From contig JABILI010000026.1 in the NCBI GenBank assembly GCA_018654575.1, positions 1 through 41,504 on the forward strand: DNA of 41,504 nucleotides, in the 5' to 3' direction. The position numbers were made by a program, and so were the translations under genes. The stretch comes from Porticoccaceae bacterium (GTDB lineage: Bacteria; Pseudomonadota; Gammaproteobacteria; Pseudomonadales; Porticoccaceae). Below are positions 27,211 to 35,438 of the stretch, piece by piece; position 1 is the stretch's first letter; the number at the start of each line of letters is the position of its first letter. A model generated the notes under the pieces. It ran no database searches. It saw nothing but the letters and a program-made list of their open reading frames with translations, and was not told the DNA's origin.

Positions 27211-28350
27211 GTGATTATTTTTCGTTACTTAACTCGTGAAATACTGTCTTCAACGTTTGCTATATGCACAGTTCTGCTTATGGTGCTTATTAGTGGTCGA
27301 TTTGTGAAGTATTTAGCAAATGCTCTGGCCGGAAATTTAGAGCCTTCAGTTATTTTTGCCGTGATTGGATACAAAATACCAGGCTTCTTGGAACTCGCTT
27401 TACCACTAGCCTTTTTCTTGTCTATATTATTGACCTTTGGTCGACTGCACGTCGAGAATGAGATGAGTGTCCTCAAAGCTTGCGGGATTTCAGAGCTTCA
27501 GTTGCTTGGCTATACTCTCGTAGTCGCCTTGGGATTAGCTATATTAGTGGGTTGGTTGAGCCTGTTTGTTTCTCCAGCAGGGGCTACCAAGACTGAAACT
27601 ATCTTTCTAGCACAGCAGCAGATGACTGAACTCGATCGGGTAAACCCAAAAAAATTCTACTCTCTTAAAGGTGGTAAGGGAGTGACTTATGCTGAGAGCA
27701 TTAATATTGACCGCGAATTAGAAAATGTATTCCTCGCAGTGAGTGCAGGGTCCGCAGATACGTTCGATCGACGACTGGCAGTGGTTGTGGCTGAGCGAGG
27801 CCGTCAACAACGGTCTGAAGACGGAGTAGAACGTTTTCTTGTGCTGGAACAGGGGTATCGCATCGAGGGTAACCCTGGGAGTCATGAGTATCAAATTACT
27901 CATTTCGAGGAGTATGGTTCTAAGCTAAAAACACCGAAAAAAATAGAAGAAGATCCTGAAACAGATGCTATTGCGACATCAGATCTGGTAATGTCTGATG
28001 ACCCAAGATTAGAGGCCACCCTGCAATGGCGGCTTTCAATTCCATTGATGGTTTTGGTGGTGGTTATTTTAGCAGTGCCCTTAAGTAGAACTGATCCACG
28101 GCAAGGAAGGTTTACCAAATTATTGCCGGCAATCGTGCTGTATTTCACCTACCTTTTGGCTTTGAATGCGTTGCGAGGTAATATCGAGTCTGGAGAATTG
28201 TCGGCCAGTATTACCTTGCTGCCTATTCATATAGTCTTTTTGCTGTTTGGTTTATGGTTACTGAAACCAAAAAAGCTTGTCAAGTCGACTGCAACAGCAT
28301 TCGACTTATTAGAAGATGCTGAAACAGTTGATGAGGAATTATCTTCATGA
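27211..28350 (+). CDS. lptF: LPS export ABC transporter permease LptF
   Basis: One of two permeases of the LptB2FG transporter that extracts lipopolysaccharide from the inner membrane. I start at GTG 27211 (MIIFRYLTREILSSTFAICTVLLMV), which matches the E. coli LptF N-terminus; the frame is open 19 codons further up but without similarity. The 379-residue product has an N-terminal group of three membrane helices, a large periplasmic beta-jellyroll (about 130-265) and three C-terminal helices (LSIPLMVLVVVILAVPLSR, LLPAIVLYFTYLLALNAL, LLPIHIVFLLFGLWLL). TGA overlaps the lptG ATG in ATGA. Confidence 0.95.
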   Translation: MIIFRYLTREILSSTFAICTVLLMVLISGRFVKYLANALAGNLEPSVIFAVIGYKIPGFLELALPLAFFLSILLTFGRLHVENEMSVLKACGISELQLLGYTLVVALGLAILVGWLSLFVSPAGATKTETIFLAQQQMTELDRVNPKKFYSLKGGKGVTYAESINIDRELENVFLAVSAGSADTFDRRLAVVVAERGRQQRSEDGVERFLVLEQGYRIEGNPGSHEYQITHFEEYGSKLKTPKKIEEDPETDAIATSDLVMSDDPRLEATLQWRLSIPLMVLVVVILAVPLSRTDPRQGRFTKLLPAIVLYFTYLLALNALRGNIESGELSASITLLPIHIVFLLFGLWLLKPKKLVKSTATAFDLLEDAETVDEELSS

Positions 28351-29414
28351 TGCGTCTTTCTCGACATATTGGGTTGACCGTATTTAATTCCGTCTTTATG
28401 GCGTTGATCGTGGTGGTGGGATTAGACGTCGTTGCTGAGATTATTGATGAGACGCGTGCTATTGAGCGCAACTATGGGTTCATTGACGTACTTATTTATG
28501 TGGGCACTAAATCACCCTCGACGATTTATGAATATATCCCTTTTTCATCGCTGATAGGTTGCCTCTATGGGTTGGGTTTACTCGTTGGAAACAGTGAAGT
28601 CACGGTTATGCGAGCATCTGGGGTCTCTCTTATACGCATTGTCTATTTTGTAATGAAGCCGGTAATGCTGTTTATTTTTGTCGGTGCCTTGATTGGCGAA
28701 TATTTTTCGCCTTATCTAGATCAGCGTGCGGACGGCACTCGGCAATATCTACGTAAAGGTGAGACAGCTCAAGACTCTACCGCCGGACTGTGGATTCATG
28801 AAGGCAGAGATTTTATGCATTTTAACGCTGTGTTCCCTGGTGGGGTGCTTTATGGCGTTACTCGTTATCAGTTTTCTGATGAAAAAATATTACAAGAGGC
28901 TAGTTTTGCGAGTCGCGCTACTTATAATTCGGCCGAAGGATTTTGGGTGGAAGAAAATGTTTCAATTACGCGGTTTGAAAGCGATAGAACCACAACAGAA
29001 AAGCGATTAACACGCCAGTGGGACTCTGAGTTGTCGCCAGAAGTGTTGACGGTAAATGTTCTGGCACCCTCAGCGCTACCTATTTCAACCATCAGCAATC
29101 AGATAGAATTTTTACAGCAGCAAGACGCTGATACGGCGATCTATGAATTAGCATATTGGAGAAAAGTACTGCAACCATTAGTCATTTTTGGGTTGGTTTT
29201 AGTCGGCATCTCTTTTGTTTTTGGACCGTTGAGAAGCTCTACTATGGGGTTTAGGATTTTTGTCGGTGTTCTGATTGGAATCACCTTCAAAATTATTCAA
29301 GATATGCTTGGGCCCCTAAGTATAGTGTTTGGGTTCCCCGTGCTGTTTGCAGTGCTAGGGCCTATAGCTTTCTGCTTGTTTTTCGGCTTGTATTTACTCA
29401 GGAAGAGTGGCTAG
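28347..29414 (+). CDS. lptG: LPS export ABC transporter permease LptG
   Basis: Partner of LptF in LPS export. The 355-residue product begins MMRLSRHIGLTVFNSVFMALIVVVGLDVV, with helices 1-3 including SPSTIYEYIPFSSLIGCLYGLGLL and SEVTVMRASGVSLIRIV (coupling helix that contacts LptB). A periplasmic jellyroll (about 130-260) follows, and three C-terminal helices (VIFGLVLVGISFVFGPLRSSTMGFRIFVG). These are YjgP/YjgQ-family hallmarks, and the order lptF-lptG is universal in gammaproteobacteria. It ends 28 nt from the convergent glpK stop. Confidence 0.96.
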   Translation: MMRLSRHIGLTVFNSVFMALIVVVGLDVVAEIIDETRAIERNYGFIDVLIYVGTKSPSTIYEYIPFSSLIGCLYGLGLLVGNSEVTVMRASGVSLIRIVYFVMKPVMLFIFVGALIGEYFSPYLDQRADGTRQYLRKGETAQDSTAGLWIHEGRDFMHFNAVFPGGVLYGVTRYQFSDEKILQEASFASRATYNSAEGFWVEENVSITRFESDRTTTEKRLTRQWDSELSPEVLTVNVLAPSALPISTISNQIEFLQQQDADTAIYELAYWRKVLQPLVIFGLVLVGISFVFGPLRSSTMGFRIFVGVLIGITFKIIQDMLGPLSIVFGFPVLFAVLGPIAFCLFFGLYLLRKSG

Positions 29415-29442
29415 GCAGTCCACAACGTCTAATCTAACGCAC

Positions 29443-30930
29443 TTAATTGGTTAGCACTCGTCTAATAGCTATATTCCAACCAGCTACTTTGCAATCTCTC
29501 TCTGCTTTACCCATTTGCTTATCAAAGGTCTTATCTAACTGCCATCTCTTGGCAAAACCGGCCTGATCAGGCCATAAGCCAGCTTTGGAGCCCGCCAGCC
29601 AAGCTGCTCCTAAGGCGGTAGTTTCTGCAATCACTGGGCGGTCTACTTGGGTTTGTAAGATGTCAGCGAGTCGCTGCATGGTCCAGTCGCTGGCTACCAT
29701 GCCGCCATCTACTCTTAGTACTACTTTGGCGGAGTCTCCCCAGTCGGCCTGCATGGCATTTAGCAAGTCTAGTGTTTGATAGCAGGCCGATTCCAGGGCG
29801 GCGCAAGAGATCTCAGCCGGGCCAGTTCCTCTGGTAAGCCCGATAAGTGCGCCCCGCGCATCAGCATCCCACCAAGGGGCTCCTAGGCCTGTAAAGGCAG
29901 GGATCATGTAGACCTGTTGATGGTTATCAGCCTGTGCCGCAAGTTCACCAGAGTGCTTGGCGGAGTCAATAATGCCAAGCCCATCACGCAACCATTGCAC
30001 AGCTGCCCCAGCAATAAAGATTGAGCCCTCTAGGGCATAGGTCGTTTTACCCTCTAGCTGATAAGCAATTGTGGTGAGCATCCGATTGTTTGATTTTACC
30101 GCTGTAGTCCCCGTATTTAGCAGGGCAAAACAACCTGTTCCGTAGGTAGATTTCATCATGCCAGGCTCAAAACATGCCTGACCGATAGTGGCGGCATGTT
30201 GGTCCCCCGCAATGCCATAAATTTTGATTGGCTTGCCAAATAATTGGGTGCTACCAAAGTCGGCCGCACTATCTTTTACGTCTGGAAGTAACTGCCGTGG
30301 AATATTGAAAAGGTCGAGTAGGTAGTCATCCCATTGCCCGCTATGGATGTTATAGAGCAGAGTACGAGAAGCATTGGTTGCATCGGTGGCATGTGACTTA
30401 CCGTCGGTTAAGTTCCACAACAACCATGTGTCTACGGTACCAAACGCTAGTTCACCGCGCTCTGCGCTCTGTCTAGCGCCGGGAGTATTGTCGAGAATCC
30501 ATGCGATTTTGGTCGCCGAAAAATAAGGATCAAGGAGTAGGCCTGTTTTTTCACTAACCAAAGTTTCATGGTTTAGGTGCTTTAATTCGGAGCATAGAGC
30601 GGCCGTTCGTCGATCTTGCCAGACAATGGCGTTATAAACAGGCAGGCCAGTTTTTCTATCCCAGATTAGGGTTGTTTCTCGTTGGTTAGTAATGCCGATA
30701 GCAGCAATGTCTGATGCGGTTATCCCAGCGTTAGCCATGACTTCTTGACTCGTTTCTAAGGTGGTGCGCCAAATATCCATCGGGTCGTGTTCGACCCATC
30801 CAGAATCAGGAAAATGCTGAGTGAATTCTTTTTGTGATTGACCGCACACATTAAAATTCTGATTGAATAGCATGCTCCTCGAAGAGGTGGTCCCTTGATC
30901 TAGTGCGAGTATTAAGTTACTCATAGTCAT
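29443..30930 (-). CDS. glpK: glycerol kinase
   Basis: FGGY-family kinase making glycerol 3-phosphate. The 495-residue product has the N-terminal phosphate loop [42 protein letters not shown] (glycerol-binding Arg and Trp), [14 protein letters not shown] and [36 protein letters not shown]. The FGGY second signature is [21 protein letters not shown], and [18 protein letters not shown] closes the domain. The first of two in-frame ATGs is preferred because AGGT lies 8 nt before it. glpF, glpD and glpR are not nearby; the neighbour is an RDD membrane protein. Confidence 0.97.
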   Translation of the reverse strand: MTMSNLILALDQGTTSSRSMLFNQNFNVCGQSQKEFTQHFPDSGWVEHDPMDIWRTTLETSQEVMANAGITASDIAAIGITNQRETTLIWDRKTGLPVYNAIVWQDRRTAALCSELKHLNHETLVSEKTGLLLDPYFSATKIAWILDNTPGARQSAERGELAFGTVDTWLLWNLTDGKSHATDATNASRTLLYNIHSGQWDDYLLDLFNIPRQLLPDVKDSAADFGSTQLFGKPIKIYGIAGDQHAATIGQACFEPGMMKSTYGTGCFALLNTGTTAVKSNNRMLTTIAYQLEGKTTYALEGSIFIAGAAVQWLRDGLGIIDSAKHSGELAAQADNHQQVYMIPAFTGLGAPWWDADARGALIGLTRGTGPAEISCAALESACYQTLDLLNAMQADWGDSAKVVLRVDGGMVASDWTMQRLADILQTQVDRPVIAETTALGAAWLAGSKAGLWPDQAGFAKRWQLDKTFDKQMGKAERDCKVAGWNIAIRRVLTN

Positions 30931-30956
30931 AGACTTTTACCTATTGCTGTCATTGA

Positions 30957-31424
30957 TCAGTTAGTTTTGGGTAGCACGATTACTTGTGTGCCGGTGTAGC
31001 GGTCATGAAGACATTGTTTGGCGGGTGGCAATAGACACCATAAATAGCCAACACCCAAGCATAAGAGCGACATTGGGGCTGCTAAGCAACGTTGCCAACA
31101 TTGTGCCGGTGTTGCTAGCGCGCCATTCGGTTGCTGTAATTTTAGGCGCCAAGCTTTCATACCAATTGTCTGACCTTGCTTACGCCAACAGATCACATAG
31201 TAGCCGCTAAGAGCTAAATAGAGACCAATGAAGCTCAACCATTGCAGAAAAGGAGGGGGGTTTGCCATTGCCGCTTGGTCTGCTCCGACGATTATGACCC
31301 TTAGGACTAGCAGTACTGCGCCATAGCCCAGTGATATTGCGAACAGCAAAAAGGCGTCATAGATAAAACCCGCGAGTCGTCTCAATAGATTTGCGGAAGG
31401 TGTTGCACTAATGTTGTGACTCAT
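30957..31424 (-). CDS. RDD family membrane protein
   Basis: A 155-residue protein with an RDD domain. The first helix carries the LLRRLAGFIYDAFLLF pattern (Arg and Asp of the RDD name). A second helix follows (GAVLLVLRVIIV), then a third (WLSFIGLYLALSGYYVICWRK) with the QTIGMKAWRLKLQ motif and a fourth (APMSLLCLGVGYLWCLLPP) before a cytoplasmic-type end (KQCLHDRYTGTQVIVL). Function is unknown; some RDD proteins have been linked to ion or osmolyte transport. Its 26-nt distance to glpK suggests cotranscription. Confidence 0.85.
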   Translation of the reverse strand: MSHNISATPSANLLRRLAGFIYDAFLLFAISLGYGAVLLVLRVIIVGADQAAMANPPPFLQWLSFIGLYLALSGYYVICWRKQGQTIGMKAWRLKLQQPNGALATPAQCWQRCLAAPMSLLCLGVGYLWCLLPPAKQCLHDRYTGTQVIVLPKTN

Positions 31425-31441
31425 GGTCTAAAAATCCTTAC

Positions 31442-31469
31442 TTGAGGCAGGTTTCTATTGGGGTTAAAT
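31442..31469 (+). promoter_or_regulatory. candidate rlmB promoter
   Basis: TTGAGG (31442-31447) and TTAAAT (31464-31469) with a 16-nt spacer lie in the gap between the divergent RDD gene and rlmB, about 77 nt before the rlmB start. Moderate consensus match only. Confidence 0.35.
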
Positions 31470-31546
31470 TAACATAACAGAAGTGTGCCCAAAGCCAGTA
31501 CAATGCGCAATCAGCGATTAGCAGATTAAATAAGGTGGAGATTGTT

Positions 31547-32290
31547 TTGGATTGGATTTATGGTATTCACGCCGTGCAGACAATGCTTAAGTCAGCGCCG
31601 CAGCGCGTTACTGAGTTACATGTCCAGCAGGGCCGCAAAGATGATCGCCTTCAAAAGATTCACAATTTAGCAGAGCAACACGGCATTGCTCTGCAGTTGA
31701 CCTCAGTTAAGCGCTTAGACGCTAAAACGGAGGGCCGTCATCAAGGAGTCATGGCACTTTGCCAGCCAGGTGAAACCTATGATGAGACCTTCCTTATGCA
31801 GTTGGCAGGAAAGCATGGCGCGAGTAGTTTTTTCCTAATGTTAGATGGAGTCACCGATCCCCACAACTTGGGAGCCTGTCTTCGCTCCGCTGATGGCGCT
31901 GGAGTTCAAGCGGTCATTGTTCCGAAAGACAATTCTGTTGGATTAACGCCTATCGTGCAAAAAGTAGCCTGCGGTGCGGCCGAATCTATACCTTTGGTGA
32001 CAGTCACGAATTTGACGAGGACTCTGGATAAATTACAACAACAGGGTTGCTGGGTAGTTGGCACAGATGGCGAGGCAGATCAAACTATCTACGATCTAGA
32101 TTTGACGGGACCAACAGTCATCGTCATGGGTGCAGAGGGAGATGGGATGCGTCAGTTAACGCGCAAGCAGTGTGATTTTTTGGCTAAATTACCGATGTCT
32201 GGCAGTGTAGAAAGTTTAAATGTATCAGTGGCGACTGGGGTCTGTTTATTTGAGGCGGTTCGTCAAAGGGCAGTAAAGTCATCTCAATAA
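31547..32290 (+). CDS. rlmB: 23S rRNA (guanosine(2251)-2'-O)-methyltransferase RlmB
   Basis: SPOUT-class methyltransferase modifying G2251 of 23S rRNA. The N-terminal substrate-binding domain (about 1-80: DWIYGIHAVQTMLKSAPQRV, QGRKDDRLQKI, HQGVMALCQPG) precedes the knotted catalytic domain. That domain shows motif 1 LDGVTDPHNLGACLRSADGAGVQAV, motif 2 VMGAEGDGMRQLTRKQCD and motif 3 LPMSGSVESLNVSVATGVCLFEAVRQR. The start is TTG 31547, preceded by AAGGTGGAG with a 6-nt spacer, giving 247 residues as in E. coli (243). The rnr gene usually upstream is absent. Confidence 0.95.
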   Translation: MDWIYGIHAVQTMLKSAPQRVTELHVQQGRKDDRLQKIHNLAEQHGIALQLTSVKRLDAKTEGRHQGVMALCQPGETYDETFLMQLAGKHGASSFFLMLDGVTDPHNLGACLRSADGAGVQAVIVPKDNSVGLTPIVQKVACGAAESIPLVTVTNLTRTLDKLQQQGCWVVGTDGEADQTIYDLDLTGPTVIVMGAEGDGMRQLTRKQCDFLAKLPMSGSVESLNVSVATGVCLFEAVRQRAVKSSQ

Positions 32291-32451
32291 GAATGTAATG
32301 TGTTTATGAAGAGCCTTTATTGATTTTCGATCCGTAGTTGACTTAACAACATTCTGTTATTTGACGTTGCATTGCGGCATGAAAAGGCGCTAATCTAAGC
32401 ATCAAAGGGAATTGTCCTGAAAAGGGTTAAAGTCTAGGTGCTGTGGAGACT

Positions 32452-33036
32452 ATGAGTACAAATTTACTTTCGATCGCTAATATCCTTAGTTTTTTACGTC
32501 TGGGGTTAGTTCCTGTTCTAGTTTGGCTGGCAGCTTCCGGAGCGGGGGTGCTATTTCTTTGGGTGCTCGGTATATCTTTAATTAGTGATGCTCTTGACGG
32601 TTATCTAGCTAGAAAGCTTAATCAAACTAGTGAGTTTGGAGCTAAATTGGATAGTTGGGGTGATGCTCTGACTTATGCCGTTATGATTTTAGGTCTATAT
32701 GGTCTCTGGCCGGACATCTTTTCTGAGCAATCAGTCTTTCTGCTGATGGCAACATTGTCATTTTTGGTGCCCCTCGTCGTTGCGTCAGTGAAATTCGGCG
32801 AATACCCTAGCTATCACACATTAGGCGCTAAGATCGCCGCGTTGTTAATAGCGCCAGCCTATTATTTACTGATTATTCTTGATGCTGATATTTGGTTTAG
32901 GTTGGTTATTCTATTTTATCTACTGGTCGCCATCGAAGAAATCTTAATTACCTATTTACTTAGGCATTCGAAGACGAATATAAGCTCTGCATGGACGCTT
33001 ATTAAAGAGCAGCGAAATCATTCTAAAAGCGACTAA
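32452..33036 (+). CDS. CDP-alcohol phosphatidyltransferase family membrane enzyme
   Basis: Small integral membrane enzyme transferring a phosphatidyl group from a CDP-linked donor to an alcohol. It contains the full family signature: Asp46, Asp49-Gly50, Ala53-Arg54, Gly63, Asp67, Asp71 (SDALDGYLAR then FGAKLDSWGDAL), which bind the metal and the CDP moiety. About five to six hydrophobic helices cover the 194 residues. It resembles PgsA-type enzymes but the alcohol (glycerol phosphate or inositol phosphate) cannot be told. The ATG 32452 has GGAG 3 nt upstream, which is short; GTG 32443 is the alternative. Lies between rlmB and rpsF. Confidence 0.85.
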   Translation: MSTNLLSIANILSFLRLGLVPVLVWLAASGAGVLFLWVLGISLISDALDGYLARKLNQTSEFGAKLDSWGDALTYAVMILGLYGLWPDIFSEQSVFLLMATLSFLVPLVVASVKFGEYPSYHTLGAKIAALLIAPAYYLLIILDADIWFRLVILFYLLVAIEEILITYLLRHSKTNISSAWTLIKEQRNHSKSD

Positions 33037-33067
33037 TACGCCCGTTAATAAGTTTAGCAATCCTGTG

Positions 33068-33096
33068 TTGCAAGTGTTGCATCAAATCACTACAAT
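33068..33096 (+). promoter_or_regulatory. candidate rpsF operon promoter
   Basis: TTGCAA (33068-33073) and TACAAT (33091-33096) with an ideal 17-nt spacer lie about 100 nt before rpsF. Good match to sigma70, giving a transcript with a structured leader of about 95 nt. Confidence 0.55.
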
Positions 33097-33112
33097 AGCG
33101 CGCCTTTAAAGC

Positions 33113-33193
33113 GTCGGACAATGTTGTTCGACACTCCTTGCTTCACCGTGTAGCTAAATAGCTTTAACGGGAGGCTTCTAACCCATGAGGAGC
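33113..33193 (+). promoter_or_regulatory. structured rpsF leader, candidate S6:S18 autoregulation element
   Basis: GTCGGACA (33113-33120) pairs with TGTTCGAC (33125-33132), an 8-bp stem with a 4-nt loop. CCGT and ACGG around 33146-33170 can enclose a TAGCT/AGCT hairpin, placing a CCG next to a stem. GCTTC (33174-33178) can pair with GGAGC (33189-33193), which covers the Shine-Dalgarno GAGGAG. An S6:S18-binding structure in rpsF leaders is known from many bacteria, with a CCG as part of its motif; whether this one matches it needs a covariance search. Confidence 0.4.
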
Positions 33194-33197
33194 TACA

Positions 33198-33695
33198 ATG
33201 CGTCACTACGAAATAGTGTTTTTGGTCCACCCAGACCAAAGCGAACAAGTCCCTGGTATGGTCGAGCGTTACACCGCTTCTATCGTTGCAGGTAATGGCA
33301 CTGTCCACAGATCTGAAGACTGGGGTCGCCGTCAATTGGCTTATCCCATTAACAAAATCCATAAAGCTCATTATATTTTGATGAACGTAGAGTGCGGTCA
33401 AGATGCTCTCGACGAATTGAACTCAACTTTCCGCTACAACGATGCAGTTATTCGTAGCATGGTGATTCGTCGTGACGAAGCCGTGACAGGCGATTCACCC
33501 ATCATGAAGCTAGAAAATTCCGAGCGTGCTGATAAAGAGGCGCGAGAGCGTCGTAATGCGGCTAAGGCAGCTGCAGATAAAGCAAAAGCGGCCGCGGATG
33601 CTGCTGCTGAAGAGGAAAAGTCAGATAACGCTGAGGCAGTGGTTGAAGATAAAGCCGAAGTCAAAGAGCAATCAGATGCGGATAAAGGAGAATAA
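33198..33695 (+). CDS. rpsF: 30S ribosomal protein S6
   Basis: S6 binds the 16S central domain as a complex with S18. Residues 1-95 are the ferredoxin-like S6 fold ([84 protein letters not shown]). The remaining 70 residues form an Ala/Glu/Lys-rich low-complexity tail, making the protein 165 residues long against 131-135 in E. coli. The E. coli C-terminus receives glutamates from RimK; here it ends in ADKGE. GAGGAG 5 nt before the ATG supports the start. rpsR follows after 2 nt. Confidence 0.97.
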   Translation: MRHYEIVFLVHPDQSEQVPGMVERYTASIVAGNGTVHRSEDWGRRQLAYPINKIHKAHYILMNVECGQDALDELNSTFRYNDAVIRSMVIRRDEAVTGDSPIMKLENSERADKEARERRNAAKAAADKAKAAADAAAEEEKSDNAEAVVEDKAEVKEQSDADKGE

Positions 33696-33697
33696 TC

Positions 33698-33925
33698 ATG
33701 GCTAAGTTTGTACGTCGTAGAAAGTTTTGTCGTTTTACCGCTGAAGGTGCTACTGAGATTGATTACAAAGATTTAGATACGTTGAAAGGTTACGTGTCAG
33801 AGAGCGGTAAAATTGTTCCAAGTCGTATTACTGGTACTAAAGCTCGTTATCAGCGTCAGTTATCTGAAGCAATCAAGCGTGCGCGCTATATTGCGTTGCT
33901 TCCGTACACTGATAGCCATAAGTAA
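33698..33925 (+). CDS. rpsR: 30S ribosomal protein S18
   Basis: S18, the partner of S6 on the 30S platform. The 75-residue sequence shows the basic N-terminus ([17 protein letters not shown]) and the classical signature [50 protein letters not shown]. Length equals E. coli S18. AAGGAG precedes the ATG. Confidence 0.98.
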   Translation: MAKFVRRRKFCRFTAEGATEIDYKDLDTLKGYVSESGKIVPSRITGTKARYQRQLSEAIKRARYIALLPYTDSHK

Positions 33926-33942
33926 CAATAAGGGTAACGGTT

Positions 33943-34800
33943 TTGCGCGCCCTAGCTGAGTTCATAATGCGTGGGCGGGTGCAGGCCTGTTTGATAGCGC
34001 TAGTGGGTAGTTTTTTTCCTTTTGTTAGTCAGGCAACTATTGGCTTGGTTACCTTAACTAAAGGTACCAGTGAAGGGGCATTAGTGGCTTTGTGGGCGTT
34101 GCTGCCTCTTTTGGTAGGTTACTTTGTTAGCGGGGCAACTCCGTTTCTAACGATTGTCTCAGGCCTCGCCTTAGTGAATATGGTGGTAGTTGCTAATGTT
34201 CTTCGTGAGACTGTAGCCTGGTCGTTCACGTTGAGCGGTGCAGTGATAGCTGGGGCTTTGTTTGCGTTGGTCTCCGGTGTTGTATTTGACTCGGATCTGG
34301 CGTCTGTAGTGCAGGAGATAGAAGCTGTTTTTGCGCAGATATCACAGCAACTCGATCAGAGTGTGGTGATACCGAGTGGCACCATGATGCTCGCGATATC
34401 AGCATGGATGATAACGCTGAGTACGGTTGTTAGCTTATTCGTATCAAGGTGGTGGCAGGCACTACTTTACAATCCGGGTGGATTCCAAGAAGAATTCCAT
34501 GGATTAAGGTTAGAGTCTAAGTTAGGTTTGTCTTTGGCAATATTGCTGGGTGCAGGAGTGTTGTTACCGGATGATTATAGAATCTGGGTACAGTTAGCTT
34601 CTATTCCGTTAATGTTAGCGGGCTTGGCGCTGGTACATTACTGGGTTAAGGCTAAAGTAAAGAGTGGCCGTTGGTTAGTGTTTGTTTATTTCGGGCTGAT
34701 TCTTTATAGCCCTATTATGATGGTGCTGTTGGTATTGGTTGGATTAGCTGACAGCTTTATGAATTTAAGAACAAGGTTAACGAGTGATACTCACGGTTAA
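33943..34800 (+). CDS. conserved membrane protein in the rpsR-rplI interval (function unknown)
   Basis: A 285-residue hydrophobic protein with about eight membrane segments. After an N-terminal basic stretch (MRALAEFIMRGRVQ) come helices around 12-38, 46-65, 67-88, 93-113, 148-168, 194-211, 219-236 and 246-270. A loop conserved in the Pseudomonas counterpart reads RWWQALLYNPGGFQEEFHGLRL (about 169-190), and the C-terminus GLADSFMNLRTRL resembles the end of DUF2232/YybS-type proteins. B. subtilis yybS also lies near rplI and the replicative helicase gene, so distant homology is possible. The start is TTG 33943 with AAGGG upstream; the next in-frame ATG (33967) would remove 8 residues. Role unknown. 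Confidence 0.8.
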   Translation: MRALAEFIMRGRVQACLIALVGSFFPFVSQATIGLVTLTKGTSEGALVALWALLPLLVGYFVSGATPFLTIVSGLALVNMVVVANVLRETVAWSFTLSGAVIAGALFALVSGVVFDSDLASVVQEIEAVFAQISQQLDQSVVIPSGTMMLAISAWMITLSTVVSLFVSRWWQALLYNPGGFQEEFHGLRLESKLGLSLAILLGAGVLLPDDYRIWVQLASIPLMLAGLALVHYWVKAKVKSGRWLVFVYFGLILYSPIMMVLLVLVGLADSFMNLRTRLTSDTHG

Positions 34801-34835
34801 CCTCGTACGATTAGTGAAATACAGAGGATATTAAG

Positions 34836-35285
34836 ATGGAAGTTATTCTGCTCGAAAAAATTGGTAAGTTGGGCAATATTGGTGATAGAGCTAATGTTAA
34901 AGCTGGCTTTGGTCGTAACTACCTTATACCTCAGGGTAAAGCGGTTTTCGCTACCGACAAAAATGTTGCTGAATTTGAGCTGCGACGGGCTGGACTCGAA
35001 GCCCAGGCCGCTGAAAAGCTAACCGAAGCTCAGGCCCGTGCTGACAAGCTAAAAGCAGTGGGCTCCATTACCATCTCTGCTATAGCTGGAGATGAAGGGA
35101 AATTATTTGGTTCGGTAGGCGCGAGAGAGCTTGAAGAGGCCATCGCAGCAGCTGGTAGTGATGTAAGCAAGAACGAGATCAGCTTGCCCGAAGGTCCTTT
35201 GCGTCAGGTGGGCGAGTTTAATATCGATGTACACTTGCATACAGATATAACCGAAACAATTACCGTCGTTATCGAAGCGGAATAA
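34836..35285 (+). CDS. rplI: 50S ribosomal protein L9
   Basis: L9 binds 23S rRNA near the L1 stalk and reaches to the next ribosome. The 149-residue sequence (E. coli 149) has the RNA-binding N-domain MEVILLEKIGKLGNIGDRANVKAGFGRNYLIPQGKAVFAT, the long linker helix (about 41-74) and the C-domain with GKLFGSVGARELEEAI. GAGGATATTAAG precedes the ATG. A strong terminator follows, separating it from dnaB. Confidence 0.98.
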   Translation: MEVILLEKIGKLGNIGDRANVKAGFGRNYLIPQGKAVFATDKNVAEFELRRAGLEAQAAEKLTEAQARADKLKAVGSITISAIAGDEGKLFGSVGARELEEAIAAAGSDVSKNEISLPEGPLRQVGEFNIDVHLHTDITETITVVIEAE

Positions 35286-35320
35286 TTTAGATCGTCGAAA
35301 ACGTCTAAAGTTGTTGCGTA

Positions 35321-35357
35321 ACGGCATTGCCTCTTAATAAGATGCAATGCCGTTTTT
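35321..35357 (+). terminator. Rho-independent terminator after rplI
   Basis: ACGGCATTGC (35321-35330) pairs perfectly with GCAATGCCGT (35344-35353) and is followed by a T run. Inside the loop, TCTT and AAGA add a second short stem. It ends the rpsF-rpsR-membrane protein-rplI unit. Confidence 0.93.
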
Positions 35358-35438
35358 GTTTGTCGAGTTTATTACTTATACTACTCGTACAGCAATCTAC
35401 TTATTAACTATTGTCAGCATAGGTTAAATATCGCCGGT

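Noticed and set aside
35354-35382. TATACT as a dnaB promoter -10 box
   Set aside because: The -10 is fair but the hexamer 17 nt upstream (TTTTGT) overlaps the rplI terminator tail and barely matches a -35 box. dnaB must have a promoter here, but this placement is not convincing.
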